Part shown: one piece after another, positions 39,101 through 50,659 of the stretch
How the letters are laid out: each line of letters starts with the position of its first letter
How positions within the stretch are numbered: the stretch's first letter is position 1
Assembly (NCBI RefSeq): GCF_051014685.1
Contig: NW_027478900.1
Span: 329,179 to 393,178, forward strand
DNA: 64,000 nt
Origin: Ptiloglossa arizonensis
Taxonomy: Eukaryota > Arthropoda > Insecta > Hymenoptera > Colletidae
Direction: 5' to 3'
Made by a program: the position numbers and the translations under genes
The notes under the pieces: generated by a model
Told to the model about the DNA's origin: nothing
The model's input: only the letters and a program-made list of their open reading frames with translations
The model's database searches: none

Positions 39101-42100
39101 TGCATCTGAAAGTAGAAACTCGCCCGATTACAACGGTATGCGCACTTTTCCCTAGGCCGTTCCAGTTATTCGTTTCGAGCATCAGAACTGCGAAAATTTT
39201 GAATTTCTCAAGCGTTTCTTACATCCAAACTGCATATCTCGCGAACGGATTGACCAATCCGCAAAATTTCTGTTGCATCTGAAAGTAGAAACTCGCCCGA
39301 TTACATCGGTATGCGCACTTTTCCCCTAGGCCGTTCTAGTTATTCGTTCTCAAGCATCAGAACTGCGCAAATTTTGAGTTTCTCAAGCGTTTCTTACCTC
39401 CAAACTGCCATATCTCGCGAACGGATTGATCAATCCGCAAAATTTCTGTTGCATCTGAAAGTAGAAACTCGCCGATTACAACGGTATGCGCGCTTTTTCC
39501 CCTAGGCCGTTCTAGTTATTCGTGTCGAGCATCAGAACTGCGAAAATTTTGAGTTTTCTCAAGCGTTTCTTTCCTCCAAACTGCCATATCTCGCGAACGG
39601 ATTGACCAATCCGCAAAATTCTGTTGCATCTGAAAGTAGAGACTCGCCGATTACAACGGTATGTGTAGTTTTCCCCTAGGCCGTTCCAGTTATTCGTTTC
39701 GAGCATCAGAACTGCGAAAATTTTGAATTTCTCAAGCGTTTTCTTACATCTAAACTGCCATATCACGCGAACGGATTGACGATCCGCAAAATTTCTGTTG
39801 CATCTGAAAGTAGAAACTCGCCCGATTACAACGGTATGCGCACTTTTCCCCTAGGCCGTTCTAGTTATTCGTTTCAAGCATCAGAACTGAGAAAATTTTG
39901 AGTTTCTCAAGCGTTTCTTATATCCAACTGCCATATCTCGCGAACGGATTGACCAATCCGCAAAATTTCTGTTGCATCTGAAAGTAGAAACTCGCCCGAT
40001 TACAACGGTATGCGCACTTTTCCCCTAGGCCGTTCTAGTTATTCTTTTCAAGCATCAGAACTGCGCAAATTTTGAGGTTTCTCAAGCGTTTCTTACTTCC
40101 AAACTGCCATATCTCGCGAAACGGATTGACCAATCCGCAAAATTTCTGTTGCATCTGAAAGTAGAGACACGCCCGATTACAACGGTATGTGTAGTTTTCC
40201 CCTAGGCCGTTCTAGTTATTCGTTTCAAGCATCAGAACTGCGCAAATTTTGAGTTTCTCAAGCGTTTCTTACTCCAAACTGCCATATCTCGCGAACGGAT
40301 TGACCAATCCGCAAAATTTCTGTTGCATCTGAAAGTAGAAACTCGCCCGATTACAACGGTATGCGCACTTTTCCCCTAGGCCGTTCCAGTTATTCGTTTC
40401 GAGCATCAGAACTGCGAAAATTTTGAATTTCTCAAGCGTTTCTTACATCCAAACTGCCATATCTCGCGAACGGATTGACCAATCCGCAAAATTTCTGTTG
40501 CATCTGAAAGTAGAAACTCGCCCGATTACATCGGTATGCGCACTTTTCCCCTAGGCCGTTCTAGTTATTCGTTTCAAGCATCAGAACTGCGCAAATTTTG
40601 AGTTTCTCAAGCGTTTCTTACCTCCAAACTGCCATATCTCGCGAACGGATTGATCAATCCGCAAAATTTCTGTTGCATCTGAAAGTAGAAACTCGCCCGA
40701 TTACAACGGTATGCGCGCTTTTCCCCTAGGGCCGTTCTAGTTATTCGTGTCGAGCATCAGAACTGCGAAAATTTTGAGTTTCTCAAGCGTTTCTTTCCTC
40801 CAAACTGCCATATCTCGCGAACGGATTGACCAATCCGCAAAATTTCTGTTGCATCTGAAAGTAGAGACTCGCCCGATTACAACGGTATGTGTAGTTTTCC
40901 CCTAGGCCGTTCCAGTTATTCGTTTCGAGCATCAGAACTGCGAAAATTTTGAATTTCTCAAGCGTTTCTTACATCTAAACTGCCATATCACGCGAACGGA
41001 TTGACTCGATCCGCAAAATTTCTGTTGCATCTGAAAGTAGAAACTCGCCCGATTACAACGGTATGCGCACTTTTCCCTAGGCCGTTCTAGTTATTCGTTT
41101 TCAAGCATCAGAACTGAGAAAATTTTGAGTTTCTCAAGCGTTTCTTATATCCAACACTGCCATATCTCGCGAACGGATTGACCAATCCGCAAAATTTCTG
41201 TTGCATCTGAAAGTAGAACTCGCCCGATTACAACGGTATGCGCACTTTTCCCCTAGGCCGTTCTAGTTATTCTTTTCAAGCATCAGAACTGCGCAAATTT
41301 GAGGTTCTCAAGCGTTTCTTACTTCCAAAATGCCATATCTCGCGAACGGATTGACCAATCCGCAAAATTCCTGTTGCATCTGAAAGTAGAGACACGCCCG
41401 ATTACAACGGTATGTGTAGTTTCTCCCCTAGGCCGTTCTAGTTATTCGTTTCAAGCATCAGAACCTGCGCAAATTTTGAGTTTCTCAAGCGTTTCTTACC
41501 TCCAAACTGCCATATCTCGCGAACGGATTGACCAATCCGCAAATATTTCTGTTGCATCTGAAAGTAGAAACTCGCCCGATTACAACGGTATGCGCACTTT
41601 TCCCTAGGCCGTTCCAGTTATTCGTTTCGAGCATCAGAACTGCGAAAATTTTGAATTTCTCAAGCGTTTCTTACATCCAAACTGCCATATCTCGCGAACG
41701 GATTGACCAATCCGCAAAATTTCTGTTGCATCTGAAAGTAGAAACTCGCCCGATTACAACGGTGTGCGCACTTTTTCCCCTAGGCCGTTCTAGTTATTCG
41801 TTTCAAGCATCAGAACTGCGCAAATTTTGAGTTCTCAAGCGTTTCTTACCTCCAAACTGCCATATCTCGCGAACGGATTAACCAATTCGCAAAATTTCTG
41901 TTGCATCTGAAAGTAGAGACTCGCCCGATTACAACGGTATGTGTAGTTTTCCCCTAGGCCGTTCCAGTTTTTCGTTTCGAGCATCAGAACTGCGAAAATT
42001 TTGAATTTCTCAAGCGTTTCTTACATCTAAACTGCATATCACACGAACGGATTGACCGATCCGCAAAATTTCTGTTGCATCTGAAAGTAGAAACTCGCCC

Positions 42101-45100
42101 GATTACAACGGTATGCGCACTTTTCCCCCTAGGCCGTTCTAGTTATTCGTTTCAAGCATCAGAACTGAGAAATTTTGAGTTTCTCAAGCGTTTCTTAATC
42201 AAACTGCCATATCTCGCGAACGGATTGACCAATCCGGCAAAATTTCTGTTGCATCTGAAAGTAGAAACTCGCCCGATTACAACGGTATGCGCACTTTTCC
42301 CCTAGGCCGTTCTAGTTATTCGTTTCAAGCATCAGAACTGCCAAATTTTGAGTTTCTCAAGCGTTTCTTACCTCCAAACTGCCATATCTCGCGAACGGAT
42401 TGACCAATCCGCAAAATTTCTGTTGCATCTGAAAGTAGAAACTCGCCCGATTACATCGGTATGCGCACTTTTCCCCTAGGCCGTTCTAGTTATCGTTTCA
42501 AGCATCAGAACTGCGCAAATTTTGAGTTTCTCAAGCGTTTCTTACATCCAAACTGCCATATCACGCCGAACGGATTGACCAATCCGCAAAATTTCTGTTG
42601 CATCTGAAAAATAGAAACTCGCCCGATTACAACGGTAGTGTAGTTTTCCCCTAGGCCGTTCTAGTTATTCGTTTCAAGCATCAGAACTGCGCAAATTTTG
42701 AGTTTCTCAAGCGTTTCTTACCTCCAAACTGCCATATCTCGCGAACGGATTGACCAATCCGCAAGATTTCTGTTGCATCTGAAAGTAGAGACACGCCCGA
42801 TTACAACGGTATGTGTAGTTTTCCCCTAGGCCGTTCCAGTTATTCGTTTCGAGCAACAGAACTGCGAAATTTTGAATTTCTCCAGCGTTTCTTACATCCA
42901 AACTGCCATATCTCGCGAACGGATTGACCAATCCGCAAAATTTCTGTTGCATCTGAAAGTAGAAACTCGCCCGATTACAACGGTATGCGCACTTTTCCCC
43001 TAGGCCGTTCCTAGTTATTCGTTTCAAGCATCAGAACTGCGCAAATTTTGAGCTTCTCAAGCGTTTCTTACCTCCAAACTGCCATAACTCGCGAACGGAT
43101 TGACCAATTCGCAAAATTTCTGTTGCATCTGAAAGTAGAGACTCGCCCGATTACAGCGGTATGTGTAGTTTTCCCCTAGGCCGTTCCAGTTATTCGTTTC
43201 GAGCATCAGAACTGCGAAAATTTTGAATTTCTCAAGCGTTTCTTACATCTAAACTGCCATATCACGCGAACGGATTGACCCGATCCGCAAAATCTTCTGT
43301 TGCATCTGAAAGTAGAAACTCGCCCGATTACAACGGTATGCGCAACTTTTCCCCTAGGCCGTTCTAGTTATTCGTTTCAAGCATCAGAACTGAGAAAATT
43401 TTGAGTTTCTCAAGCGTTTCTTATATCCAAACTGCCATATCTCGCGAACGGATTGACCAATCCGCAAAATTTCTGTTGCATCTGAAAGTAGAAACTCGCC
43501 CGATTACAACGGTATGCGCACTTTTCCCCTAGGCCGTTCTAGTTATTCTTTTCAAGCATCAGAACTGCGCAAATTTTGAGGTTCTCAAGCGTTTCTTACT
43601 TCCAAACTGCCATATCTCGCGAACGGATTGACCAATCTCGCAAAATTTCCTGTTGCATCTGAAAGTAGAGACACGCCCGATTACAACGGTATGTGTAGTT
43701 TTCCCCCTAGGCCGTTCTAGTTATTCGTTTCAAGCATCAGAACTGCGCAAATTTTGAGTTTCTCAAGCGTTTCTTACTTCCAAACTGCCATATCTCGCGA
43801 ACGGATTGACCAATCCGCAAAATTTCTGTTGCATCTGAAAGTAGAAACTCGCCCGATTACAACGTATGCGCACTTTTCCCCTAGGCCGTTCCAGTTATTC
43901 GTTTCGAGCATCAGAACTGCGAAAATTTTGAATTTCTCAAGCGTTTCTTACATCCAAACTGCCATATCTCGCGAACGGATTGACCAATCCGCAAAATTTC
44001 TGTTGCATCTGAAAGCAGAAACTCGCCGATTACATCGGTATGCGCACTTTTCCCCTAGGCCGTTCTAGTTATTCGTTTCAAGCATCAGAACTGCGCAAAT
44101 TTTGAGTTTCTCAAGCGGTTTCTTACCTCCAAACTGCCATATCTCGCGAACGGATTGATCAATCCGCAAAATTTCTGTTGCATCTGAAAGTAGAAACTCG
44201 CCGATTACAACGGTATGCGCGCTTTTCCCTAGGCCGTTCTAGTTATTCGTGTCGAGCATCAGAACTGCGAAAATTTTGAGTTTCTCAAGCGTTTCTTACC
44301 CTCCAAACTGCCATATCTCGCGAACGGATTGACCAATCCGCAAAATTTCTGTTGCATCTGAAAGTAGAGACTCCGCCCCGATTACAACCGGTATGTGTAG
44401 TTTTCCCCTAGGCCGTTCCAGTTATTCGTTTCGAGCCATCAGAACTGCGGAAATTATGAATTTCTCAAGCGTTTCTTACATCTAAACTGCCATATCACGC
44501 GAACGGATTGACCGATCCGCAAAATTTCTGTTGCATCTGAAAGTAGAAACTCGCCCGATTACAACGGTATGCGCCACTTTTCCCCTAGGCCGTTCTAGTT
44601 ATTCGTTTCAAGCATCAGAACTGAGAAAATTTTGAGTTTCTCAAGCGTTTCTTATATCCAAACTGCCATATCTCGCGAACGGATTGACCAATCCGCAAAA
44701 TTTCTGTTGCATCTGAAAGTAGAAACTCGCCCGATTACAACGGTATGCGCACTTTCTCCCTAGGCCGTTCTAGTTATTCTTTTCAAGCATCAGAACTGCG
44801 CAAATTTGAGGTTCTGAAGCGTTTCTTACTTCCAAACTGCCATATCTCGCGAACGGATTGACCAATCCGCAAAATTTCTGTTGCATCTGAAAATAGAAAC
44901 TCGCCCGATTACAACGGTATGTGTAGTTTTCCCCTAGGCCGTTCTAGTTATTCGTTTCAAGCATCAGAACTGCGCAAATTTTGAGTTTCTCAAGCGTTTC
45001 TTACCTCCAAACTGCCATATCTCGCGAACGGATTGACCAATCCGCAAAATTTCTGTTGCATCTGAAAGTAGAAACTCGCCCGATTACAACGGTATGCGCA

Positions 45101-47757
45101 CTTTTCCCCTAGGCCGTTCCAGTTATTCGTTTCGAGCATCAGAACTGCGAAAATTTTGAATTTCTCAAGCGTTTCTTACATCCAAACTGCCATATCTCGC
45201 CGAACGGATTGACCAATCCGCAAAATTTCTGTTGCATCTGAAAGTAGAAACTCGCCCGATTACAACGGTTGTGCGCAACTTTTCCCCTAGGCCGTTCTAG
45301 TTATTCGTTTCAAGCATCAGAACTGCGCAAATTTGAGTTTCTCAAGCGTTTCTTACCTCCAAACTGCCATATCTCGCGAACGGATTAACCAATTCGCAAA
45401 ATTTCTGTTGCATCTGAAAGTAGAGACTCGCCCGATTACAACGGTATGTGAAGTTTTCCCCTAGGCCGTTCCAGTTTTTCGTTTCGAAGCATCAGAACTG
45501 CGAAAATTTTGAATTTCTCAAGCGTTTCTTACATCTAAACTGCCATATCACACGAACGGATTGACCGATCCGCAAAATTTCTGTTGCATCTGAAAGTAGA
45601 AACTCGCCCGATTACAACGGTATGCGCACTTTTCCCCTAGGCCGTTCTAGTTATTCGTTTCAAGCATCAGAACTGAGAAAATTTTGAGTTTTCTCAAGCG
45701 TTTCTTACTATCCAAACTGCCATATCTCGCGAACGGATTGACCAATCCGCAAAATTTTCTGTTGCATCTGAAAGTAGAAACTCGCCCGATTACAACGGTA
45801 TGCGCACTTTTCCCCTAGGCCGTTCTAGTTATTCGTTTCAAGCATCAGAACTGCCGAAATTTTGAGTTTCTCAAGCGTTTCTTACCTCCAACACTGCCAT
45901 ATCTCGCGAACGGATTGACCAATCGCAAAATTTCTGTTGCCATCTGAAAGTAAGAAACTCGCCCGATTACATCGGTATGCGCACTTTTCCCCTAGGCCGT
46001 TCTAGTTATTCGTTTCAAGCATCAGAAACTGCGCAAATTTTGAGTTTCTCAAGCCGTTTCTTACATCCAAACTGCCATATCACGCGAACGGATTGACAAT
46101 CCGCAAAATTTCTGTTGCATCTGAAAATAGAAACTCGCCCGATTACAACGGTAGGTGTAGTTTTCCCCTAGGCCGTTCTAGTTATTCGTTTCAAGCATCA
46201 GACTGCGCAAATTTTGAGTTTCTCAAGCGTTTCTTACCTCCAAACTGCCATATCTCGCGAACGGATTGACCAATCCGCAAGATTTCTGTTGCATCTGAAA
46301 GTAGAGACACGCCCGATTACAACGGTATGTGTAGTTTATCCCCTAGGCCGTTCCAGTTATTCGTTTCGAGCAACAGAACTGCGAAAATTTTGAATTTCTC
46401 CAGCGTTTCTTACATCCAAACTGCCATATCTCGCGAACGGATTGACCAATCCGCAAATTTCTGTTGCATCTGAACGTAGAAACTCGCCCGATTACAACGG
46501 TATGCTCACTTTCCCCTAGCCGTTCTAGTTATTCGTTTCAAGCATCAGAACTGCGAAAATTTTGAGTTTCCTCAAGCGTTTCTTACCTCCAAACTGCCAT
46601 ATCTCAGCGAACGGATTGACCAATCCGCAAAATTTCTGTTGCATCTGAAAGTAGGAACTCGCACGATTACAATGGTATGCGCACTTTGCCCCTAGGCCGT
46701 TCTAGTTATTCGTTTCAAGCATCAGAACTGCGAAATTTTGAGTTTCTCAAGCGTTTCTTTACATCCAAACTGCATATCTCGCGAACGGAATGACCAATCC
46801 GCAAAATTTCTGTTGCATCTGAAAGTAGAAGCTCGCCCGATTACAACGGTATGCTCACTTTTCCCCTAGGCCGTTCTAGTTATTCGTTTCAAGCATCAGA
46901 ACTGCGAAAATTTTGAGTTTCTCAAGCGTTTCTTACCTCCAAACTGCCATATCTCGCGAACGGATTGACCAATCCGCAAAATTTCTGTTGCATCTGAAAG
47001 TAGAAACTCGCCCGATTACATCGGTATGCGCACTTTTCCCCTAGGCCGTTCTAGTTATTCGTTTCAAGCATCAGAACTGCGCAAATTTTGAGTTTCTCAA
47101 GCGTTTCTTACATCCAAACTGCCCTTATCACGCGAACGGATTGACCAATCCGCAAAATTTCTGTTGCATCTGAAAATAGAAACTCGCCGATTACAACGGT
47201 AGGTGTAGTTTTCCCCTAGGCCGTTCTAGTTATTCGTTTCAAGCATCAGAACTGCGCAAATTTTGAGTTCTCTCAAGCGTTTCTTACCTCCAAACTGCCA
47301 TATCTCGCGAACGGATTGACCAATCCGCAAGATTTCCTGTTGCATCTGAAAGTAGAGACACCGCCCGATTACAACGGTATGTGTAGTTTTCCCCTAGGCC
47401 GTTCCAGTTATTCGTTTCGAGCAACAGAACTGCGAAAATTTTGAATTTCTCCAGCGTTTCTTACATCCAAACTGCCATATCTCGCGAAGGATTGACCAAT
47501 CCGCAAAATTTCTGTTGCATCTGAAAGTAGAAACTCGCCCGATTACAACGGTAATGCTCACTTTTCCCCCTAGCCGTTCTAGTTATTCGTTTTCAAGCAT
47601 CAGAACTGCGAAAATTTTGAGTTTCTCAAGCGTTTCTTACCTCCAAACTGCCATATCTCGCGAACGGGATTGACCAATCCGCAAAATTTCTGTTGCATCT
47701 GAAAGTAGAAACTCGCACGATACAATGGTATGCCGCACTTTGCCCCTAGGCCGTTCT
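33151..47757 (+). repeat. Satellite array, forward, indel-rich section (left arm of inverted repeat)
   Basis: About 83 monomers of the same family continue without a break in orientation, but from about 33,152 (ctgttatctg lacking gc, then cccagatt with an extra a) nearly every monomer carries single-base gains or losses. Examples: gcccgatt shortened to gccgatt near 34,575, 36,150, 38,773, 39,472, 39,648, 44,025 and 44,203; cccctagg read as ccctagg near 39,150, 41,075 and 44,226 or as ccccctagg near 34,075, 35,476 and 37,230; and ctccgccccgattacaaccgg near 44,372-44,392. Monomer order still follows higher-order patterns, with ttcttttcaagc monomers about 1,220 bp apart near 38,823, 40,042 and 41,271. 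The section is mirrored by 49,413-64,000. Errors in unpolished long-read sequence explain the indels better than biological decay. No gene. Confidence 0.93.
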
Positions 47758-47772
47758 TTATTCTTTAGAATC
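47745..47772 (+). other. Left junction, satellite to T-rich segment
   Basis: The last recognisable satellite is a gcacgat/acaatggtatgc monomer ending in gcccctaggccgttct. Expected continuation would be agttattctttt; the sequence instead has ttattctttagaatc, so it may follow the satellite for about ten more bases with a two-base loss before becoming T-rich. The break lies in the segment between cctaggcc and the monomer tail. Confidence 0.8.
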
Positions 47773-49412
47773 TTTACTTTTCTAATTTTCTAACTCTTTT
47801 TTATTTTATTAATCTTTTTCTTTCTTTATTTTTAGATCTAGTTATATTTCTTTTCTAGATTATAATTTTTTAATATCTAATTTAGTTTCTTAAGCTATTT
47901 TTATTCTTCCTATCTAGCTAGTATTAGCAAATTTTTCATTTATTTAAATATAAATCCTCTATTATTTTATTTACTTTTTCCTTTTTTTATTAAATTTTTA
48001 TTTATATATTATTTTTATTTTATTATAACTTGAACTTCTTCTTTATTTACTCCATTTCAGTTTTCTTATTCTATAGAACTTCAATTTTAACCTTATTTCT
48101 AATTTATTATTCTTCTTAAGTTATAGTTTCTCGATTATATAAATATCACTATCTAAGATTATCATTCTTAGCTTTATTTTATCTTAGTCGTTTTTCTAGA
48201 TTATACTTTTCTAATCATTTTCTGAAATTTTTTTATTTTTTAGTAATTACTTTTAATTAATTCTATTTATAGATTTAGAAATATAAATTATCTAATTTTT
48301 CTTCTTTTATATTCTTTTAATATATCTCTCTATTTATATCCTCGTTTTCTCTTTTTCTATCCTCTAGTTATTCTTTCTAGCTATCTATCTTACTAATTTT
48401 TTATTTTCATCTTTTTCTTCTTTCCTTAATTTCCTATCTCTACTTTATCTTTATAATCATTTTCTATTTTATTTAATTTTAGAATAGCTTTATAATTTCT
48501 TTTTTATAATATTTTAATAGCTACTTCTCTTTTACTTATTCTAATTTTTTAGTTTTATTTAATTTATAAATATTAAATTATAATTTCTATTAGTTTCTTG
48601 CAAGTCTTTTTATTTTCTTACCTCTTACTTCTCTTTCTCTATCTTTTTCTTATCTTTATAAGTATATTTTTTATCTATATTATTAGAATCTATACTATTT
48701 GTAGTTTCTTTTCTTATTTTTTTTATTTTTTAATATAATCTAGAATAATATTTTTTTTTTTTTATATCTTTTTGTATTCTCTATTCTTTTTTTATACTTT
48801 ATTTTTATTATTTTTATCTTCGAATAACTTTTTATAATCTAGTCTTTATTATCTTTAATCTTATTTTCTTTTAGAATATTTTAGAACTCTTCATAGTTCT
48901 TTCTAGCAAGTTCTAATTTCTTTCTTTCTAATTTTTTTCTTATATTCTTCTTACTCACTTCTTATTCTTCTCTACTTTTTGTACTTATCATTCTTTTTAG
49001 TTTTTTTTTTAGTTTTTTTCTTTTTTATTTCGTTATTTTTTTTATATTTTTCTTTAATTTTATTTTATAAATAGTATTATAGATATATTTTAGTATTTTC
49101 TTTTTATTAGATTTTTCTTTACTATTAGTCATTTAATTTTTCTTATTTCCTACTTTTATTATTTCTTTTGAACTATTATTTATTTTATTTATCTATTTTT
49201 ATTCTTTTTTTATTATATACTTATAATAATTTTATTAATAGATCTACTTATATATATTATTTAATTTACTATTTTTTAGTATTTATTATTTTTATTTTAA
49301 TTTAGAATTTTTTACTTTGCTTCTATATTTTTCACTTTATCTTTTATTTATTTTTTATTTATTCTTACATATTTTATTCTACTTTATAGTTAGAAAATAT
49401 AATCTTAACTAA
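47758..49412. other. 1.66-kb T-rich, G-poor low-complexity segment
   Basis: There is no satellite and no long reading frame. On the + strand T dominates, A is second, C is modest and G is very rare: I count 11 G in the first 300 bases of the segment, most of them after an A in tag or aga contexts. There is a run of 13 T at 48,751-48,763 and many shorter T runs, but no obvious tandem period. I found no resemblance to a transposon, rRNA, tRNA or telomere repeat. It sits exactly at the centre of the inverted repeat. It may be a real AT-rich core or spacer, or a basecalling artefact at the turn of a fold-back read; the strong strand bias and the symmetric position make me lean to the artefact. 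Confidence 0.85.
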
Positions 49413-49430
49413 AGAACCGGCCTAGGGGCA
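49400..49430 (-). other. Right junction, T-rich segment to inverted satellite
   Basis: The satellite resumes as aaagaaccggcctaggggc, the reverse complement of the same monomer and phase at which the left arm stopped. An extra base (ccggcc for cggcc) and an extra a in ggggcaaaagtgcgc are local indels. Read in reverse complement, it passes from ggccggttct into ttagtta, so both arms break in the same short stretch of the monomer. Confidence 0.8.
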
Positions 49431-50659
49431 AAAGTGCGCATACCATTGTAATCGTGCGAGTTTCTACTTTCAGATGCAACAGAAATTTTGCGGATTGGTC
49501 AATCCGTTCGCGAGATATGGCAGTTTGGAGGTAAGAAACGCTTGAGAAACTCAAAATTTTCGCAGTTCTGATGCTTGAAACGAATAACTAGAACGGCCTA
49601 GGGGAAAAGTGAGCATACCGTTGTAATCGGCGAGTTTCTACTTTCAGATGCAACAGAAATTTTGCGGATTGGTCAATCCGTTCGCGAGATATGGCAGTTT
49701 GGATGTAAGAAACGCTGGAGAAATTCAAAATTTTCGCAGTTCTGTTGCTCGAAACGAATAACTGGAACGGCCTAGGGAAAACTACACATACCGTTGTAAT
49801 CGGGCGTGTCTCTACTTTCAGATGCAACAGAAATCTTGCGGATTGGTCAATCCGTTCGCGAGATATGGCAGTTTGGAGGTAAGAAACGCTTGAGAAACTC
49901 AAAATTTGCGCAGTTCTGATGCTTGAAACGAATAACTAGAACGGCCTAGGGGAAAACTACACCTACCGTTGTAATCGGGCGAGTTTCTATTTTCAGATGC
50001 AACAGAAATTTTGCGGATTGGTCAATCCGTTCGCGTGATATGGCAGTTTGGATGTAAGAAACGCTTGAGAAACTCAAAATTTGCGCAGTTCTGATGCTTG
50101 AAACGAATAACTAGAACGGCCTAGGGGAAAAGTGCGCATACCGATGTAATCGGGCGAGTTTCTACTTTCAGATGCAACAGAAATTTTGCGGATTGGTCAA
50201 TCCGTTCGCGAGATATGGCAGTTTGGAGGTAAGAAACGCTTGAGAAACTCAAAATTTTCGCAGTTCTGATGCTTGAAACGAATAACTAGAACGGCCTAGG
50301 GGAAAAGTGAGCATACCGTTGTAATCGGGCGAGCTTCTACTTTCAGATGCAACAGAAATTTTGCGGATTGGTCATTCCGTTCGCGAGATATGGCAGTTTG
50401 GATGTAAGAAACGCTTGAGAAACTCAAAATTTGCGCAGTTCTGATGCTTGAAACGAATAACTAGAACGGCCTAGGGGCAAAGTGCGCATACCATTGTAAT
50501 CGTGCGAGTCTCTACTTTCAGATGCAACAGAAATTTTGCGGATTGGTCAATCCGTTCGCGAGATATGGCAGTTTGGAGGTAAGAAACGCTTGAGAAACTC
50601 AAAATTTTCGCAGTTCTGATGCTTGAAACGAATAACTAGAACGGCCTAGGGGAAAAGTG

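Noticed and set aside
41299..44068. Cluster of 76-106-codon frames in the noisy section
   Set aside because: They are longer only because indels shift the frame past the usual stops. They are products of probable sequencing errors.
33151..47757. Biological decay at the edge of the satellite array as the cause of the indels
   Set aside because: Array-edge divergence should show many substitutions and be present in the mirrored arm as well. Here substitutions are few and shared, and the mirror of 36.7-47.8 kb is clean.
47758..49412. Transposon, LTR or poly(T) tail of a retroelement in the T-rich segment
   Set aside because: There is no ORF, terminal repeat or target-site duplication, and the low complexity runs across the whole segment and is not restricted to one end.
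47758..49412. Long-read adapter or hairpin sequence between the arms
   Set aside because: I saw no recognisable adapter. The artefact idea rests on symmetry and indel distribution, not on an adapter match.
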